Positions 26,486-35,842 of a DNA stretch of 64,000 nucleotides are shown here, piece after piece. Within the stretch, counting starts at the first letter, position 1. Every line of letters starts with the position of its first letter. The notes beneath the pieces were generated by a model. That model searched no databases. It had not been told where the DNA came from and saw nothing but the letters and a program-made list of their open reading frames with translations. Both the position numbers and the translations under genes were made by a program. Location: assembly GCA_964448675.1 (NCBI GenBank), contig CAYUZU010000010.1, positions 113,517 through 177,516 on the forward strand. Reading direction: 5' to 3'. This DNA is from CAYUZU01 sp964448675 (GTDB taxonomy: Bacteria > Planctomycetota > Phycisphaerae > UBA1845 > Fen-1342).

Positions 26486-28171
26486 GTGGCCAGTTTCCTC
26501 GAGCATCTCGCGGCCCGCGTGGGGTTGATTCACGCCCGGCACGTGTCACAGCGATTCCAGCGGGCCCTGGCAGACACGGCGGCGACCGAGGCGGCCGTAC
26601 TGCGGCGGGTGCTGGCGGAGGTCCGCGACAGCGACTTCGGACGGCGGCACGACCTCGCCCGCATCCGCACGCCGGCGGACCTGCGGGCCGCGGTGCCGAT
26701 CGCGACGTACGAGGACTACCGGCCCTACATCGACCGGGTCTGCGACGGGGACATCGGCGCGTTGTTCTCGGGCGGGCGACGCGTGCTGATGTTTGCGACC
26801 AGCAGCGGCACGACCGCGCTGCCCAAACGCGTGCCGGTGACGTCCGCGTTCGTGGCCGACTATCGTCGCGGCTGGAACGTCTTCGGGCTGAAGATGCTCA
26901 TGGACCACCCGCGGGCGGTGCTGCGGGCGATCCTGCAGTCCAGCGGGCGCTACGACGCGGGGCACACGGCGGCAGGGATCCCCTACGGCGCCATCACCGG
27001 GTTGCTTGCCCGGACGCAGAAGCGGATCGTGCGGCGGTTCTACGTCGGCCGGCCGGAGATTGCCCATATTGAAGCACCACAGGCACGCTACTACACGCTG
27101 ATGCGGCTGGGGATCGTGCGCGACGTGGCGTTCGCCGTCACGGCCAACCCGGCGACGCTCATCCAGATGGCGCGCACCGCGGACGAGCACAGCGAATCAC
27201 TGATCCGCGACGTGCGGGATGGGACGCTGTCGGCCGAGCTCGTGCCCGACGCCGGCCTGAACCGTACGCTGAGCGCCGGTTTGCGGCCCAACCCGGCCCG
27301 GGCGGCAGCGCTGGCGCGATTGCGCGCCGCCGCGGGGCAGCTGCGGCCGCGCGACTACTGGGATGTCGAGTTCCTGGCGTGTTGGACCGGGGGCAGCATG
27401 GGCCACTACTTGTCGCGCCTGGCCGACTGGTGGGGGGCGGTGCCCGTGCGGGATGTCGGGCTGCTCGCCAGCGAGGGGCGTGTGAGCCTCCCGCTTCAGG
27501 ATGATACGCCGGTAGGCGTGCTCGACGTGACCTCTGGCATCTTCGAGTTCATTCCCGTCGAGCATGCGGACAATCCCGACCCGCCCGTGGTCGGGCCCGC
27601 GGCGCTGGAGGCGGGGTGCGACTACATCGTCGTGCTGTCGAACACCTCGGGGTTGCTGCGATACCGCCTGGATGACGTGGTCCGCATGCGCGGTCGGCTG
27701 CAGCAGGCCCCATTGATCGAGTTCCTGCACCGTGCCGGGCGGGTCGCTTCGGTCGCGGGGGAGAAGTTGACCGAAAACCAGGTCGTGGCGGCGTTCCGTG
27801 TCGCGTGTGAGCGGGTCGGGGCCCAGCCGGGCGATTTCCTCCTCGGTCCGTGCTGGGGGGATCCGCCGTACTACCGCATCCACTGCCCGGGGCCGCTCGA
27901 TGAGCGATTGCCGGCGGTCCTGGACGAGGCCCTGGCCGAGCAGAACGAGGAATACGCCTCGCGGCGCAAGTCGGCCCGGCTCGGGCCGCTGGCGCTGTGT
28001 CCGGTGGGGGCGGACGTCATCGCCGCAATGGATCGGCGGCTGGCGGCAGGGCGGCGGTCGAGTGCCGAGCAGTACAAGCGTCCCTGTCTGGCGACTGAGC
28101 CGGGCGAGGACGTGCGACTGTTGGGGACGGCACCTGGATCGGCAGAAACCGCGCATCTCCCGCGTACCTGA
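26486..28171 (+). CDS. GH3 auxin-responsive-promoter family protein
   Basis: 561 residues from GTG 26486, which follows the previous stop by four bases with GGGGG upstream; an in-frame start at 26447 would overlap the hydrolase. Blocks match the GH3 family of acyl-adenylate-forming enzymes: the nucleotide-binding FATSSGTTALPKRVP near residue 105, ACWTGGSMGHYLSRL near 305, LVLSN-like DYIVVLSNTSGLLRYRLDDVVR near 390, and AGEKLTENQV. Plant members join amino acids to auxin or jasmonate; bacterial members are mostly uncharacterised. Adenylation of an acyl substrate is the likely reaction, the substrate unknown. Confidence 0.85.
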   Translation: MASFLEHLAARVGLIHARHVSQRFQRALADTAATEAAVLRRVLAEVRDSDFGRRHDLARIRTPADLRAAVPIATYEDYRPYIDRVCDGDIGALFSGGRRVLMFATSSGTTALPKRVPVTSAFVADYRRGWNVFGLKMLMDHPRAVLRAILQSSGRYDAGHTAAGIPYGAITGLLARTQKRIVRRFYVGRPEIAHIEAPQARYYTLMRLGIVRDVAFAVTANPATLIQMARTADEHSESLIRDVRDGTLSAELVPDAGLNRTLSAGLRPNPARAAALARLRAAAGQLRPRDYWDVEFLACWTGGSMGHYLSRLADWWGAVPVRDVGLLASEGRVSLPLQDDTPVGVLDVTSGIFEFIPVEHADNPDPPVVGPAALEAGCDYIVVLSNTSGLLRYRLDDVVRMRGRLQQAPLIEFLHRAGRVASVAGEKLTENQVVAAFRVACERVGAQPGDFLLGPCWGDPPYYRIHCPGPLDERLPAVLDEALAEQNEEYASRRKSARLGPLALCPVGADVIAAMDRRLAAGRRSSAEQYKRPCLATEPGEDVRLLGTAPGSAETAHLPRT

Positions 28172-28228
28172 CGGTGTCTCGTCAGCATCATCCGACAATT
28201 TTGACAGATTATCCAAAAAGCCATGTCG

Positions 28229-28241
28229 GCGCAAGTTGCGC
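28229..28241. repeat. 13-bp perfect palindrome upstream of the sigma-factor gene
   Basis: GCGCAAGTTGCGC lies in the 289-base gap before the sigma factor. It could be an operator but no promoter of quality overlaps it (a TTGACA at 28201 has no matching -10; TAAAAT at 28279 has no -35). The remaining gap shows nothing else. Confidence 0.3.
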
Positions 28242-28460
28242 AGTTTCGCAGCTTTACGTCCTTGTCTGCCTTCCGCGTTAAAATAGTTAAAGATCGTGAG
28301 CGCTTGCGCCATTGAAATCGTTGAAGAATGTGGTATTCCTGGTTCGATAACACTGTCGCCACCTTAGAGGAGACGTGAGTCGACCGATAACGCCAAGTCA
28401 CCAAAATGGTCGGCTCAGCCACAACAAGTCACGGACCCGACACCAGGAGCCTCGGCACCC

Positions 28461-29231
28461 ATGAAGGCGAAGAGCAAGTCCGAGATCGCGGCCAGCCTGT
28501 GGCGCGCCTACCGTAAGAACCGATCCACCGATGCCCGCAACCGTCTCGTCGAGCACTACATGCCGCTCGTCCACAAACTTGCCGAGATCATGGCGCGGCG
28601 GCTCTGGCCCCGCGTTTCGGCGGACGAACTGGCCAGTGCCGGTTATGACGGGCTGATTGCGGCGGTCACGGGGTTCGACCCCGACCGTAACGTCAAATTC
28701 GAAACATACTGTCGCCAGCGGATCCTCGGCGCGATCCGCGACTGGCAGCGTGAGATCGACCCGCTGGGCCGCTCGAGCCGTAACTTCGAGCGCAACATGA
28801 ACATCGTTGAGGATCGCATCCATGCCGAGCACGGCCGTGCCCCCTTGTCGGACGAGGTGGCCCGGCACATGGGTGTGCCCATGAGCAAGTTCGTCAAGAT
28901 GAAGAAGACGGTCGCGGCGTCGCACTGCGTCCCGCTCGAGTCGAGCAATGACCGCAACGACGACTCGCGCAGCAGCACGCTGGTCCCGGTCGATCCCAGT
29001 CCCGGCCCCGTGCACCACACCGAACGCGAACTCATCCGTGAATACATCACGCGCGGGCTCAAGGAGCAGGATCGCCTCATCCTCACCCTCTACTACTACG
29101 AGAAGCTCACGATGGCCTCGATCGGGGCCGTTCTCGGCGTCAGCGAGTCGCGCGTCTGCCAGCGCCACGCCGAGATCGTCGAGCAGCTCCGCAACCGGTT
29201 CGCCAACTCGGCCTGCGATCTGGTCGCCTGA
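28461..29231 (+). CDS. fliA: RNA polymerase sigma factor of the FliA/WhiG type
   Basis: 256 residues; AGGAG lies ten bases before the ATG. Region 2 is clear: LVEHYMPLVHKLAEIM, ELASAGYDGLIAAV, FDPDRNVKFETYCRQRILGAIRDWQRE. Region 3 has PLSDEVARHMGVPMSKF and region 4 has LKEQDRLILTLYYYEKLTMASIGAVLGVSESRVCQRH. The order, length and RILGAIRDWQR block fit the flagellar/sporulation sigma-28 group. It is the obvious candidate to read the flagellin promoter 12 kb away, but it stands outside the flagellar cluster and on the opposite strand, so the assignment to flagella is inference. A terminator follows at 29262-29298. Confidence 0.85.
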   Translation: MKAKSKSEIAASLWRAYRKNRSTDARNRLVEHYMPLVHKLAEIMARRLWPRVSADELASAGYDGLIAAVTGFDPDRNVKFETYCRQRILGAIRDWQREIDPLGRSSRNFERNMNIVEDRIHAEHGRAPLSDEVARHMGVPMSKFVKMKKTVAASHCVPLESSNDRNDDSRSSTLVPVDPSPGPVHHTERELIREYITRGLKEQDRLILTLYYYEKLTMASIGAVLGVSESRVCQRHAEIVEQLRNRFANSACDLVA

Positions 29232-29261
29232 AACAGCTTTTCTTGCCTCCCTCCCTCCTCT

Positions 29262-29298
29262 AGCAGGGGGCTCCGCCAGAGCGGGGTCCCCTGTTTTT
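29262..29298 (+). terminator. Intrinsic terminator after the sigma-factor gene
   Basis: CAGGGG (29264-29269) pairs with CCCCTG (29288-29293), with an inner GCTC/GAGC stem, and TTTTT follows. Confidence 0.8.
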
Positions 29299-29379
29299 GT
29301 TGGCCGCATTCCGCGGCCCTTGCGACGCGGCCCCGCTCTCCCCAAAATCCACGCTTTTCCCGCAGGAGGACGCAGTCTC

Positions 29380-31644
29380 ATGGCCAAGTCGACCCCCGCC
29401 CAACGCCGCCTCGAACGCCTCGCCAGCAGCCACAAGTGTTACCTCGGCGGCGCCCGGCGCATCCTGTGGGCGCCCGAGTTCCCGCTGTTCCTCGAGCGTC
29501 CCGGCTTCTGGGATCCCGGCACCTACCTCGAGATCAAGATCGGCAGCCTGTTCACTTACACGCTGCTTGACGACGGGGCGGAGTGCCCGCTGACCTGCAA
29601 ATCGCGCCGCTGGCGGCCGGACGGGCTTACGACCTCATTCGCCACCAAGGGGCTGGCGCTGACCGAGGTCAAATCGGTGACGCCGGACGACAGCTTCCGC
29701 AGCGAGCTCACCCTGCGCAACACGACGGGCAAGGCCCGGACCGTCGACCTGGTGCTGTGGGGACGGGTTGACGCGACGGATATCGGCGCGACCACGTTTG
29801 GCCCGGTCGATGCGAGCCGGGCCCGGATCGAGGGGCAGTACACCTGGCGCGACGAGGCCAGGAACAAATCGCACGAGCTGCAGTTCACCTGGACGCTGCA
29901 GCCGGCGACGGGCCGTGGATCCGACTGCACGTCGTTCTGTGTGCAGACCTCCGAGCTCACCGGTGAGGTGCCCGACTGGCGCGTCAGCCCGTTCTACGAA
30001 CTGTTCGACGGCAGGAAGCTGCCCGACAGCAACCACTATCGCGGCGGCATCGATCACCGTCCCGGCGGCGAGCCACACCGCAAGTGGGTCTTCGTTGCGC
30101 TGCACCGCCGGGTGAAGCTGGCCGCCAAGGCCACCGCGCGTCTGGTGGGGGCCTGCCAGATCGCCGCTCCGAAGGCATTGCCCAAGACCGAGCCGGCCGT
30201 GCCGGGCTGGGAGCGATTCTTCGACCTCGCGCCCGTCTTTCGCTGCTCCGACCCCTACCTGGAGAAGTACTACGACTACCGCTGGTACGGCCTGCGGCTC
30301 AACACGATCGATTACGGGCGAAGCCCGCTGCGCCACCCATGCGTGTTCGAGGGGATCAACCCCGGCTGGTTTCGCCACGCCATCTCGTACAGCTCACAGG
30401 TGATCGCGAAGGACGCCCGCTGGCTGCGCGATCCGACGCTGGCCCGCGGCTGCATCCAGAACTTCCTCGATTGCCAGGGGGAGGATGGGTTCATCCATGG
30501 GGCCCTGCTCACCGAGCAGGCCGAGCGCGCCTGGCACGCCGGCCTGCTGTATCACAGCGATTGGGGCGGCGCGGTGCAGATGCTGCACGAGGTGCACCCG
30601 GACAAGGCGTTTCTCAAGGGCGCCTACGCCGGCCTGGCGCGCTACGCCGAGTGGTTCGATGCCGAACGTGACCGCGACCGCACGGGCCTGTACGACGTGA
30701 TCGCCCAGGCGGAGACCGGCCAGGAGTACATGAGCCGCTACCTCTTCGTCGATCCGCGCGCCGATGAGTGGGGTCCGTTCCGGCTGAAGGGCGTCGACGC
30801 GACGACCTATATCTACCTGCTGCAGAAGTCGCTGAGTTGGATGGCGCGTGAGCTCGGCAAGCCGGAAGAGTCGCGCAACTGGCACCAGCGGGCCGAGACG
30901 ACCGCGAACGCCATCCGCACCAAAATGTGGGATCCGCAGCTCCGGAAGTTCTGCGACATCGACCCCAAGACGGGCAAGCGCAGCCCCGTCAAGGCCCTGA
31001 CCGACTTCTATCCGTTCCTCACCGACATCGTCACCCGCCAGCACCTCGGCGCCATTCGCGAGCACCTGCTGAACCCGAAGGCGTTCTGGACGGAGTGGCC
31101 CGCGCCGGCCACCGCGCTCGACGACGAGTACGCCGACCCGTACGGCCGCTGGCTTGGCAAGCGCATGTGCTGCCCGTGGAACGGCCGCACGTGGCTCATG
31201 ACCAATTCGCATATCGCCGACGTGCTGGCGGGGATGGCGCGGCGGCTCGACCCCGAGTTGGAGCCGTACGCGGTGACGTTCATGCACCGTTTCATCCGGA
31301 TGATGTTCGTGGATCGCGACCTCGAGCGACCGACCAGCTACGAGTACTACAACCCGGTGACCGGCCAGGCCCCATTCTTCCGCGCGACCGACGACTACAT
31401 GCACAGCTACGTGGTCGACCTGATCATCCGGCACGTCGTCGGCCTGCAGCCGCAGCTCGATGGCGGCCTCGTGATCGAGCCGCTGCAGTTCGGCCTCGAG
31501 CACTTTTCGCTCGAAAACCTGCTCGTGGCCGGCCGGCCGGTGAAGGTGACCTGGAACGGCGAACGCCTGGCGGCGACCGTCGGCAAGACGCGCAAGAGTA
31601 CGAAGGGGTGGGGCCGGCTGGCGTTCGAGCCCGGTGAGGCGTAG
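29380..31644 (+). CDS. Glycoside hydrolase-like six-hairpin protein (amylo-alpha-1,6-glucosidase/GH63-type)
   Basis: 754 residues from ATG 29380, which has AGGAGGA nine bases upstream. The N-terminal 230 residues appear to be a beta domain. From about residue 290 the alpha-helical part shows Trp/Tyr/Gly/Asp-rich blocks typical of an (alpha/alpha)6 barrel: YYDYRWYGLRLNTIDYG, FEGINPGWFRHAISY, ALLTEQAERAWHAGLLYHSDWG, GLYDVIAQAETGQEYMSRY, WTEWPAPATALDDEY. The ending LVIEPLQFGLEHFSLENL is a beta cap. No signal peptide is present, so it is probably cytoplasmic and acts on intracellular oligo- or polysaccharide; the exact glycosidic bond is unknown. Preceded by a terminator, it is likely monocistronic. 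Confidence 0.7.
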   Translation: MAKSTPAQRRLERLASSHKCYLGGARRILWAPEFPLFLERPGFWDPGTYLEIKIGSLFTYTLLDDGAECPLTCKSRRWRPDGLTTSFATKGLALTEVKSVTPDDSFRSELTLRNTTGKARTVDLVLWGRVDATDIGATTFGPVDASRARIEGQYTWRDEARNKSHELQFTWTLQPATGRGSDCTSFCVQTSELTGEVPDWRVSPFYELFDGRKLPDSNHYRGGIDHRPGGEPHRKWVFVALHRRVKLAAKATARLVGACQIAAPKALPKTEPAVPGWERFFDLAPVFRCSDPYLEKYYDYRWYGLRLNTIDYGRSPLRHPCVFEGINPGWFRHAISYSSQVIAKDARWLRDPTLARGCIQNFLDCQGEDGFIHGALLTEQAERAWHAGLLYHSDWGGAVQMLHEVHPDKAFLKGAYAGLARYAEWFDAERDRDRTGLYDVIAQAETGQEYMSRYLFVDPRADEWGPFRLKGVDATTYIYLLQKSLSWMARELGKPEESRNWHQRAETTANAIRTKMWDPQLRKFCDIDPKTGKRSPVKALTDFYPFLTDIVTRQHLGAIREHLLNPKAFWTEWPAPATALDDEYADPYGRWLGKRMCCPWNGRTWLMTNSHIADVLAGMARRLDPELEPYAVTFMHRFIRMMFVDRDLERPTSYEYYNPVTGQAPFFRATDDYMHSYVVDLIIRHVVGLQPQLDGGLVIEPLQFGLEHFSLENLLVAGRPVKVTWNGERLAATVGKTRKSTKGWGRLAFEPGEA

Positions 31645-31674
31645 GCCGCACAGACCGCTGCGGCGGACCGCGGC

Positions 31675-32841
31675 TCAGACTTCCTCGATCATCTTGAGGT
31701 AGCTGAAATAGCGCCGCTCGCTGATCGCGCCGTTTTCGACGGCGGCGACGACTGCGCAGCCCGCCTCGTTGCGGTGCAGGCAGTCATTGAAGCGGCACTG
31801 CGGCACGTACGGTATGAACTCGGTGAAGTACGCCTCGAGCTCGCCGGGCTCGACCGACCACAGGTCGAACGCGCGAATGCCCGGCGTATCCACCACGTAG
31901 CCGCCCGCGGCCAGCGGCAGCAATTCGGCCAGGGTCGTCGTATGCCGCCCTTTCTCCGACTCGGTGCTGACGGTTTGCGTCGTGAGGTTCATGCCGGGCT
32001 CGATCGCGTTGATCAGCGAGCTCTTGCCGACGCCGCTCTGTCCCGACAGCACCGTGATGTGGTCGCGCAGGGCCGCGCGCAGCGCGTCGAGCCCCGTGCC
32101 GCTTACCGTGCTCGTGCAGATGCACGTGTAGCCCAACGCGCGAAACTCGTCGATCACGTCGCGCACATACAGCCCGGTCGAGCGCGGATCCTCGTCTTCG
32201 GTCGTCACGGTGGGTGCCAGCAGGTCCATCTTGTTGAAGCACAGGATCGGCTTCAGGTCGCCCTTGAGCGCCGCCACGATATAGCGGTCCACCAGGTGCG
32301 GCCGCAACCGCGGCTGGGCGATGCTCACCACCGCCAGCAGCTGGTCCGCGTTGGCCACCATCGCATGCTCGCGCTTGCGCCGATCGCGGCGGGACAGCGT
32401 GCTGCTGCGCGGTGCGACGCGTTCGATCACGCCCACGGGCTCGTGGTCGTGATGGGCGCTCTGGTCAGAAAACCACACGCGATCACCGACGGTCACCGGG
32501 GCCCGGCTCGCGATCAGCCTCGTCCGCAGCACACGTCGGACCGTGCACTCCCACATGGCCCCCTGGTCGTCGCGGACGTAGTTGATCAGGCCGTGGACCT
32601 TCGTGACAGTGCCCGCCAGCCACTGCGACTCGTCAACGACGGATTGCTGCTCATCGTCGACCACGATCGTCCGCTTGCGCGACAGGTCGCCCTTGGCGCG
32701 GACCGACTCGCTGCGCTCGCTGTCGGCCAGTTGTTCCTGGTCATCGCGATACCGCTGTGTCCAGTCGTCCTGCCGCCGGCGTGCCTGGCGGTTCTGCCGG
32801 AAGTCGACGCGCACCTTGCGTTTTGACCGCTTCTTGGCCAT
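31675..32841 (-). CDS. rsgA: Ribosome small-subunit-dependent GTPase RsgA
   Basis: 388 residues. The order of GTPase motifs is circularly permuted, as in this family: NKMD (G4) near 206, then SGQSGVGKSSLIN (G1) near 268, then DTPGIRAF (G3) near 320. An OB-fold lies at about 70-160. The C-terminal zinc site is CRFNDCLH followed by EAGC. A basic N-terminal tail (MAKKRSKRKVR) and an additional acidic segment make it about 40 residues longer than E. coli RsgA. It helps late maturation of the 30S subunit. It is divergent from prpD and unrelated to it. Confidence 0.93.
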   Translation of the reverse strand: MAKKRSKRKVRVDFRQNRQARRRQDDWTQRYRDDQEQLADSERSESVRAKGDLSRKRTIVVDDEQQSVVDESQWLAGTVTKVHGLINYVRDDQGAMWECTVRRVLRTRLIASRAPVTVGDRVWFSDQSAHHDHEPVGVIERVAPRSSTLSRRDRRKREHAMVANADQLLAVVSIAQPRLRPHLVDRYIVAALKGDLKPILCFNKMDLLAPTVTTEDEDPRSTGLYVRDVIDEFRALGYTCICTSTVSGTGLDALRAALRDHITVLSGQSGVGKSSLINAIEPGMNLTTQTVSTESEKGRHTTTLAELLPLAAGGYVVDTPGIRAFDLWSVEPGELEAYFTEFIPYVPQCRFNDCLHRNEAGCAVVAAVENGAISERRYFSYLKMIEEV

Positions 32842-33011
32842 CGCTCCTATTCTACGGCAGCCGGGCCGCTTCGGTAGCGCCGCCGGGCCGCGCGAGCGGG
32901 GCGGCTTCGCCTATCCCGTTGCCACACGTCAGCTTACCAGGCTGCGCCGCCCGCGTTGCATGCCCGCAGCATTTCGGCGACAATCCGCCGGGCGCATTTC
33001 GAGGAGGTGAT

Positions 33012-34367
33012 ATGGCAACGATCGCGCAGATGCTGGCTCAGCGGGCCCAGGACGCCACTTTCGACGGGCTCGGCGGGGACGTCGTCCACGAAGTCAAACG
33101 CCGCGTGCTGGATTCCATCGGCTGCGCGCTGGGCGCATGGACCAGCCGGCCGGCCAAGGTGACGCGGGCCGTGGCCCGGGGGGTGAACGTTCCCGAAGGG
33201 GCCGGGCTGCTCGGTTCGACGCACCGCACGACGCCCGACCTGGCCGCCTTCAGCAACGGTGCCCTGGTCCGCTACCTGGACTTCAACGACACGTATCTCA
33301 GCAAGGAGCCCGCGCACCCCAGCGACAACATCCCCGCGGCGCTGGCCGCAGGGCAGGTGGCCGGGCGAGACGGGCGCGACATCATCACGGCCATCGCGCT
33401 GGGTTACGAGCTGCAATGCCGTTTGTGCGACGCCGCTTCGCTGCGGACCCACGGCTGGGACCACGTGGTCTACGGGGCCCTGTCCACGGCGCTGCTGGCA
33501 AGCAAGCTCTACGGCCTCGATGCGGCCCAGACCGTGCATGCCCTGGGCTTGGCCGGTGTGTGCAACTTCGCCACACGCCAGACCCGCACCGGGCAAATCT
33601 CCGACTGGAAGGCCTGCGCGTTTTCCAACGCAGCCCGCAACGGGGTCTTCGCGGCGGGGCTCGCCCGCGAGGGGCTGACCGGGCCGAACGAGATCTTCGA
33701 GGGCCCCAAGGGCCTGTTCAACATGGTGACCGGGCCGTTCGAGCTGGCCTGGGCCGGGGGCGCCGACGACTGGATGATCCGCAAGACCTACATCAAGTTC
33801 TGGCCGGCGGAGTATCACTCGCAGTCGGCGATTGACGCGGCGTTGCAGTTGCGCGACGACGTCGGCGATTGCGGCCGGATCGACAGCATTCTGATCGAGA
33901 GCTTCGAGGCGGCGGTCAGCATTATCGGAAGTGAGCCGGAGAAGTGGCGTCCCACCAGCCGCGAGACCGCCGACCACAGCATGGGTTACTGCGTGGCGGT
34001 GGCACTGCTCGACGGGGACGTGACGCGGGCATCATTTGACGAGGCGAAGATCCGCGACGCGAGCGTGCTCGACCTGCTCGATCGCATCAGGATTGTCGAA
34101 ACCGACGAGTGCAATGCCGGTTATCCCGACGGCATTCCGAACAAGCTCGTCATTCGGATGAAGGACGGCCGCGAGCTGTCCAAGCTGGTGACCTACCCCC
34201 GGGGCCACGCGGGCAACCCGATGACCGACGACGAAGTCGTGGCGAAATTCCGCAAGCTGGCGGACGGCGTCGTGAGCGATGCGACGGTGGACCGTATCAT
34301 CGACCAGGCGCTGCGCTTGGACGAGCTGAGCGACGTCGGCACCCTGCTGGCTTTCGAGACGCTGTGA
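33012..34367 (+). CDS. prpD: 2-methylcitrate dehydratase (MmgE/PrpD family)
   Basis: 451 residues from ATG 33012, with GAGGAGGTGAT directly upstream, an excellent site. Family blocks: RRVLDSIGCALGAW, AAFSNGALVRYLDFNDTYL, HPSDNIPAALA, GYELQCRL, ARQTRTGQISDWKACAFSNAARNG, and KFWPAEYHSQSAIDAAL. In the methylcitrate cycle PrpD removes water from 2-methylcitrate. It heads a plus-strand cluster with citrate synthase, methylisocitrate lyase and methylcitrate synthase. A separate aconitase that rehydrates the product is not in the window, nor is a PrpR-type regulator or PrpE. Confidence 0.9.
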   Translation: MATIAQMLAQRAQDATFDGLGGDVVHEVKRRVLDSIGCALGAWTSRPAKVTRAVARGVNVPEGAGLLGSTHRTTPDLAAFSNGALVRYLDFNDTYLSKEPAHPSDNIPAALAAGQVAGRDGRDIITAIALGYELQCRLCDAASLRTHGWDHVVYGALSTALLASKLYGLDAAQTVHALGLAGVCNFATRQTRTGQISDWKACAFSNAARNGVFAAGLAREGLTGPNEIFEGPKGLFNMVTGPFELAWAGGADDWMIRKTYIKFWPAEYHSQSAIDAALQLRDDVGDCGRIDSILIESFEAAVSIIGSEPEKWRPTSRETADHSMGYCVAVALLDGDVTRASFDEAKIRDASVLDLLDRIRIVETDECNAGYPDGIPNKLVIRMKDGRELSKLVTYPRGHAGNPMTDDEVVAKFRKLADGVVSDATVDRIIDQALRLDELSDVGTLLAFETL

Positions 34368-34457
34368 TGAGGGCCGACCGGTGGCCGGCCGTGGTCGCGC
34401 TATCATCAGGGTATTCGTGTCGTTTCAAGTCCTCGAATGGAAGGTGAAGGTGGATCG

Positions 34458-35747
34458 ATGAGCGAGAATGCCACGCTGACGTATGACGGGAAATCCTACG
34501 AACTGCCCACGATGCGCGGCACCGAGAACGAAATCGGCATTGATATCTCCAGGCTGCGGGCCGAGAGCGGCCTGATCACGCTGGACGAAGGCTACGGCAA
34601 CACCGGCTCGTGCGTGAGCGACATCACGTTCATCAACGGCGAGCAGGGTATCCTGCGGTATCGCGGTTACCCGATCGAGGAGATCGCCGAGTACTCCACC
34701 TTCCCCGAGACCGCCTACCTGCTCATCCAGGGCGAGCTGCCCACCGCCAGCCAGCTGATGGAGTGGAAAGGCCTGCTCACCGAGCACCAGTTCATTCACG
34801 AGAACATGCGCCACCACTTCGAGGGCTTTCCCGCCGACGCGCCGCCGATGGCGATTCTCTCCGCGATGGTGAACACCGCCGGCTGCTTCGAGCGCTCCTT
34901 CGTCAAGCCCGACGATAACGACGAGCATTTCCTCGAGGCGGCGGCCCGGCTGCTGGCCAAAGTGCGGACGATCGCGGCGGCGAGCTATCGCAAGAACACC
35001 GGGCTGCCGATGAACTACCCGCGCTACGACCTCTCGTTCACGGCGAACCTGCTGCACCTGATGTTCTGCATGCCCAACATGCCGTGCGAGCCGGCGCCGG
35101 AGCTGGTGCGCGCGATGGACCAGATCTTCATGCTGCACGCCGACCATGAGCAGAACTGCTCGACGTCGACCGTGCGGATGGTCGGCTCGAGCCAGGCGAA
35201 CCTGTACGCGTCGGTGGCGGCGGGGATCTGTGCGTTGTGGGGGCCGCTGCACGGCGGCGCGAACATGGCCGTGATCGACATGCTCACGAAGATCAAGGAG
35301 AGCGGCGCGCCGCTGGAGAAGTTCATCGCGAAGGTCAAGGACAAGCAGTCGGGCATTCGCCTGATGGGGTTCGGCCACCGCGTGTACAAGAACTTCGACC
35401 CGCGGGCCCAGATCATCAAGAAGGCGTGCGACGACGTGCTGGAGAAGCTCGGCATCAAGGATCCGTTGCTGGACATCGCCAAGCAACTCGAAGAGGTCGC
35501 GCTGCACGACGATTACTTCGTCGAGCGCAAGCTGTATCCGAATGTCGATTTCTACAGCGGCATCATCATGCGGGCGGCGCAGATCCCGGTCAGTATGTTC
35601 CCGGTGATGTTCGCCATTGGCCGCATGCCGGGGTGGATCGCGAACTGGCGCGAGGTCCACGCGAACCCCAACGCGCGCATCTACCGCCCGCGCCAGATCT
35701 ACAACGGTCCGACCGAGCGCTCCTACAAGAAGCTGGCCGAGCGGTAA
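34458..35747 (+). CDS. gltA: Citrate synthase, type II
   Basis: 429 residues from ATG 34458 (AAGGTGAAGGTGG upstream), close to the 427 of E. coli GltA. The catalytic histidines fall in LHADHEQNCSTSTVR and WGPLHGGANMAV, and in GFGHRVYKNFDPRA; the catalytic Asp is in YPNVDFYSG. It condenses acetyl-CoA and oxaloacetate at the entry of the citric acid cycle. The N-terminal beta-rich extension of type II enzymes is present. It sits between prpD and prpB, so it may be produced with the propionate genes. Function as a second methylcitrate synthase cannot be excluded from sequence alone. Confidence 0.93.
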   Translation: MSENATLTYDGKSYELPTMRGTENEIGIDISRLRAESGLITLDEGYGNTGSCVSDITFINGEQGILRYRGYPIEEIAEYSTFPETAYLLIQGELPTASQLMEWKGLLTEHQFIHENMRHHFEGFPADAPPMAILSAMVNTAGCFERSFVKPDDNDEHFLEAAARLLAKVRTIAAASYRKNTGLPMNYPRYDLSFTANLLHLMFCMPNMPCEPAPELVRAMDQIFMLHADHEQNCSTSTVRMVGSSQANLYASVAAGICALWGPLHGGANMAVIDMLTKIKESGAPLEKFIAKVKDKQSGIRLMGFGHRVYKNFDPRAQIIKKACDDVLEKLGIKDPLLDIAKQLEEVALHDDYFVERKLYPNVDFYSGIIMRAAQIPVSMFPVMFAIGRMPGWIANWREVHANPNARIYRPRQIYNGPTERSYKKLAER

Positions 35748-35842
35748 CGGCCGTGAATGGCCACGGCAGACTGTCGAATAGCGAACGTGAGGCCGGGCAA
35801 CGGGCCGGCGGGCGCGCCGCTGGCAGGGCAGGAGGATGATGC

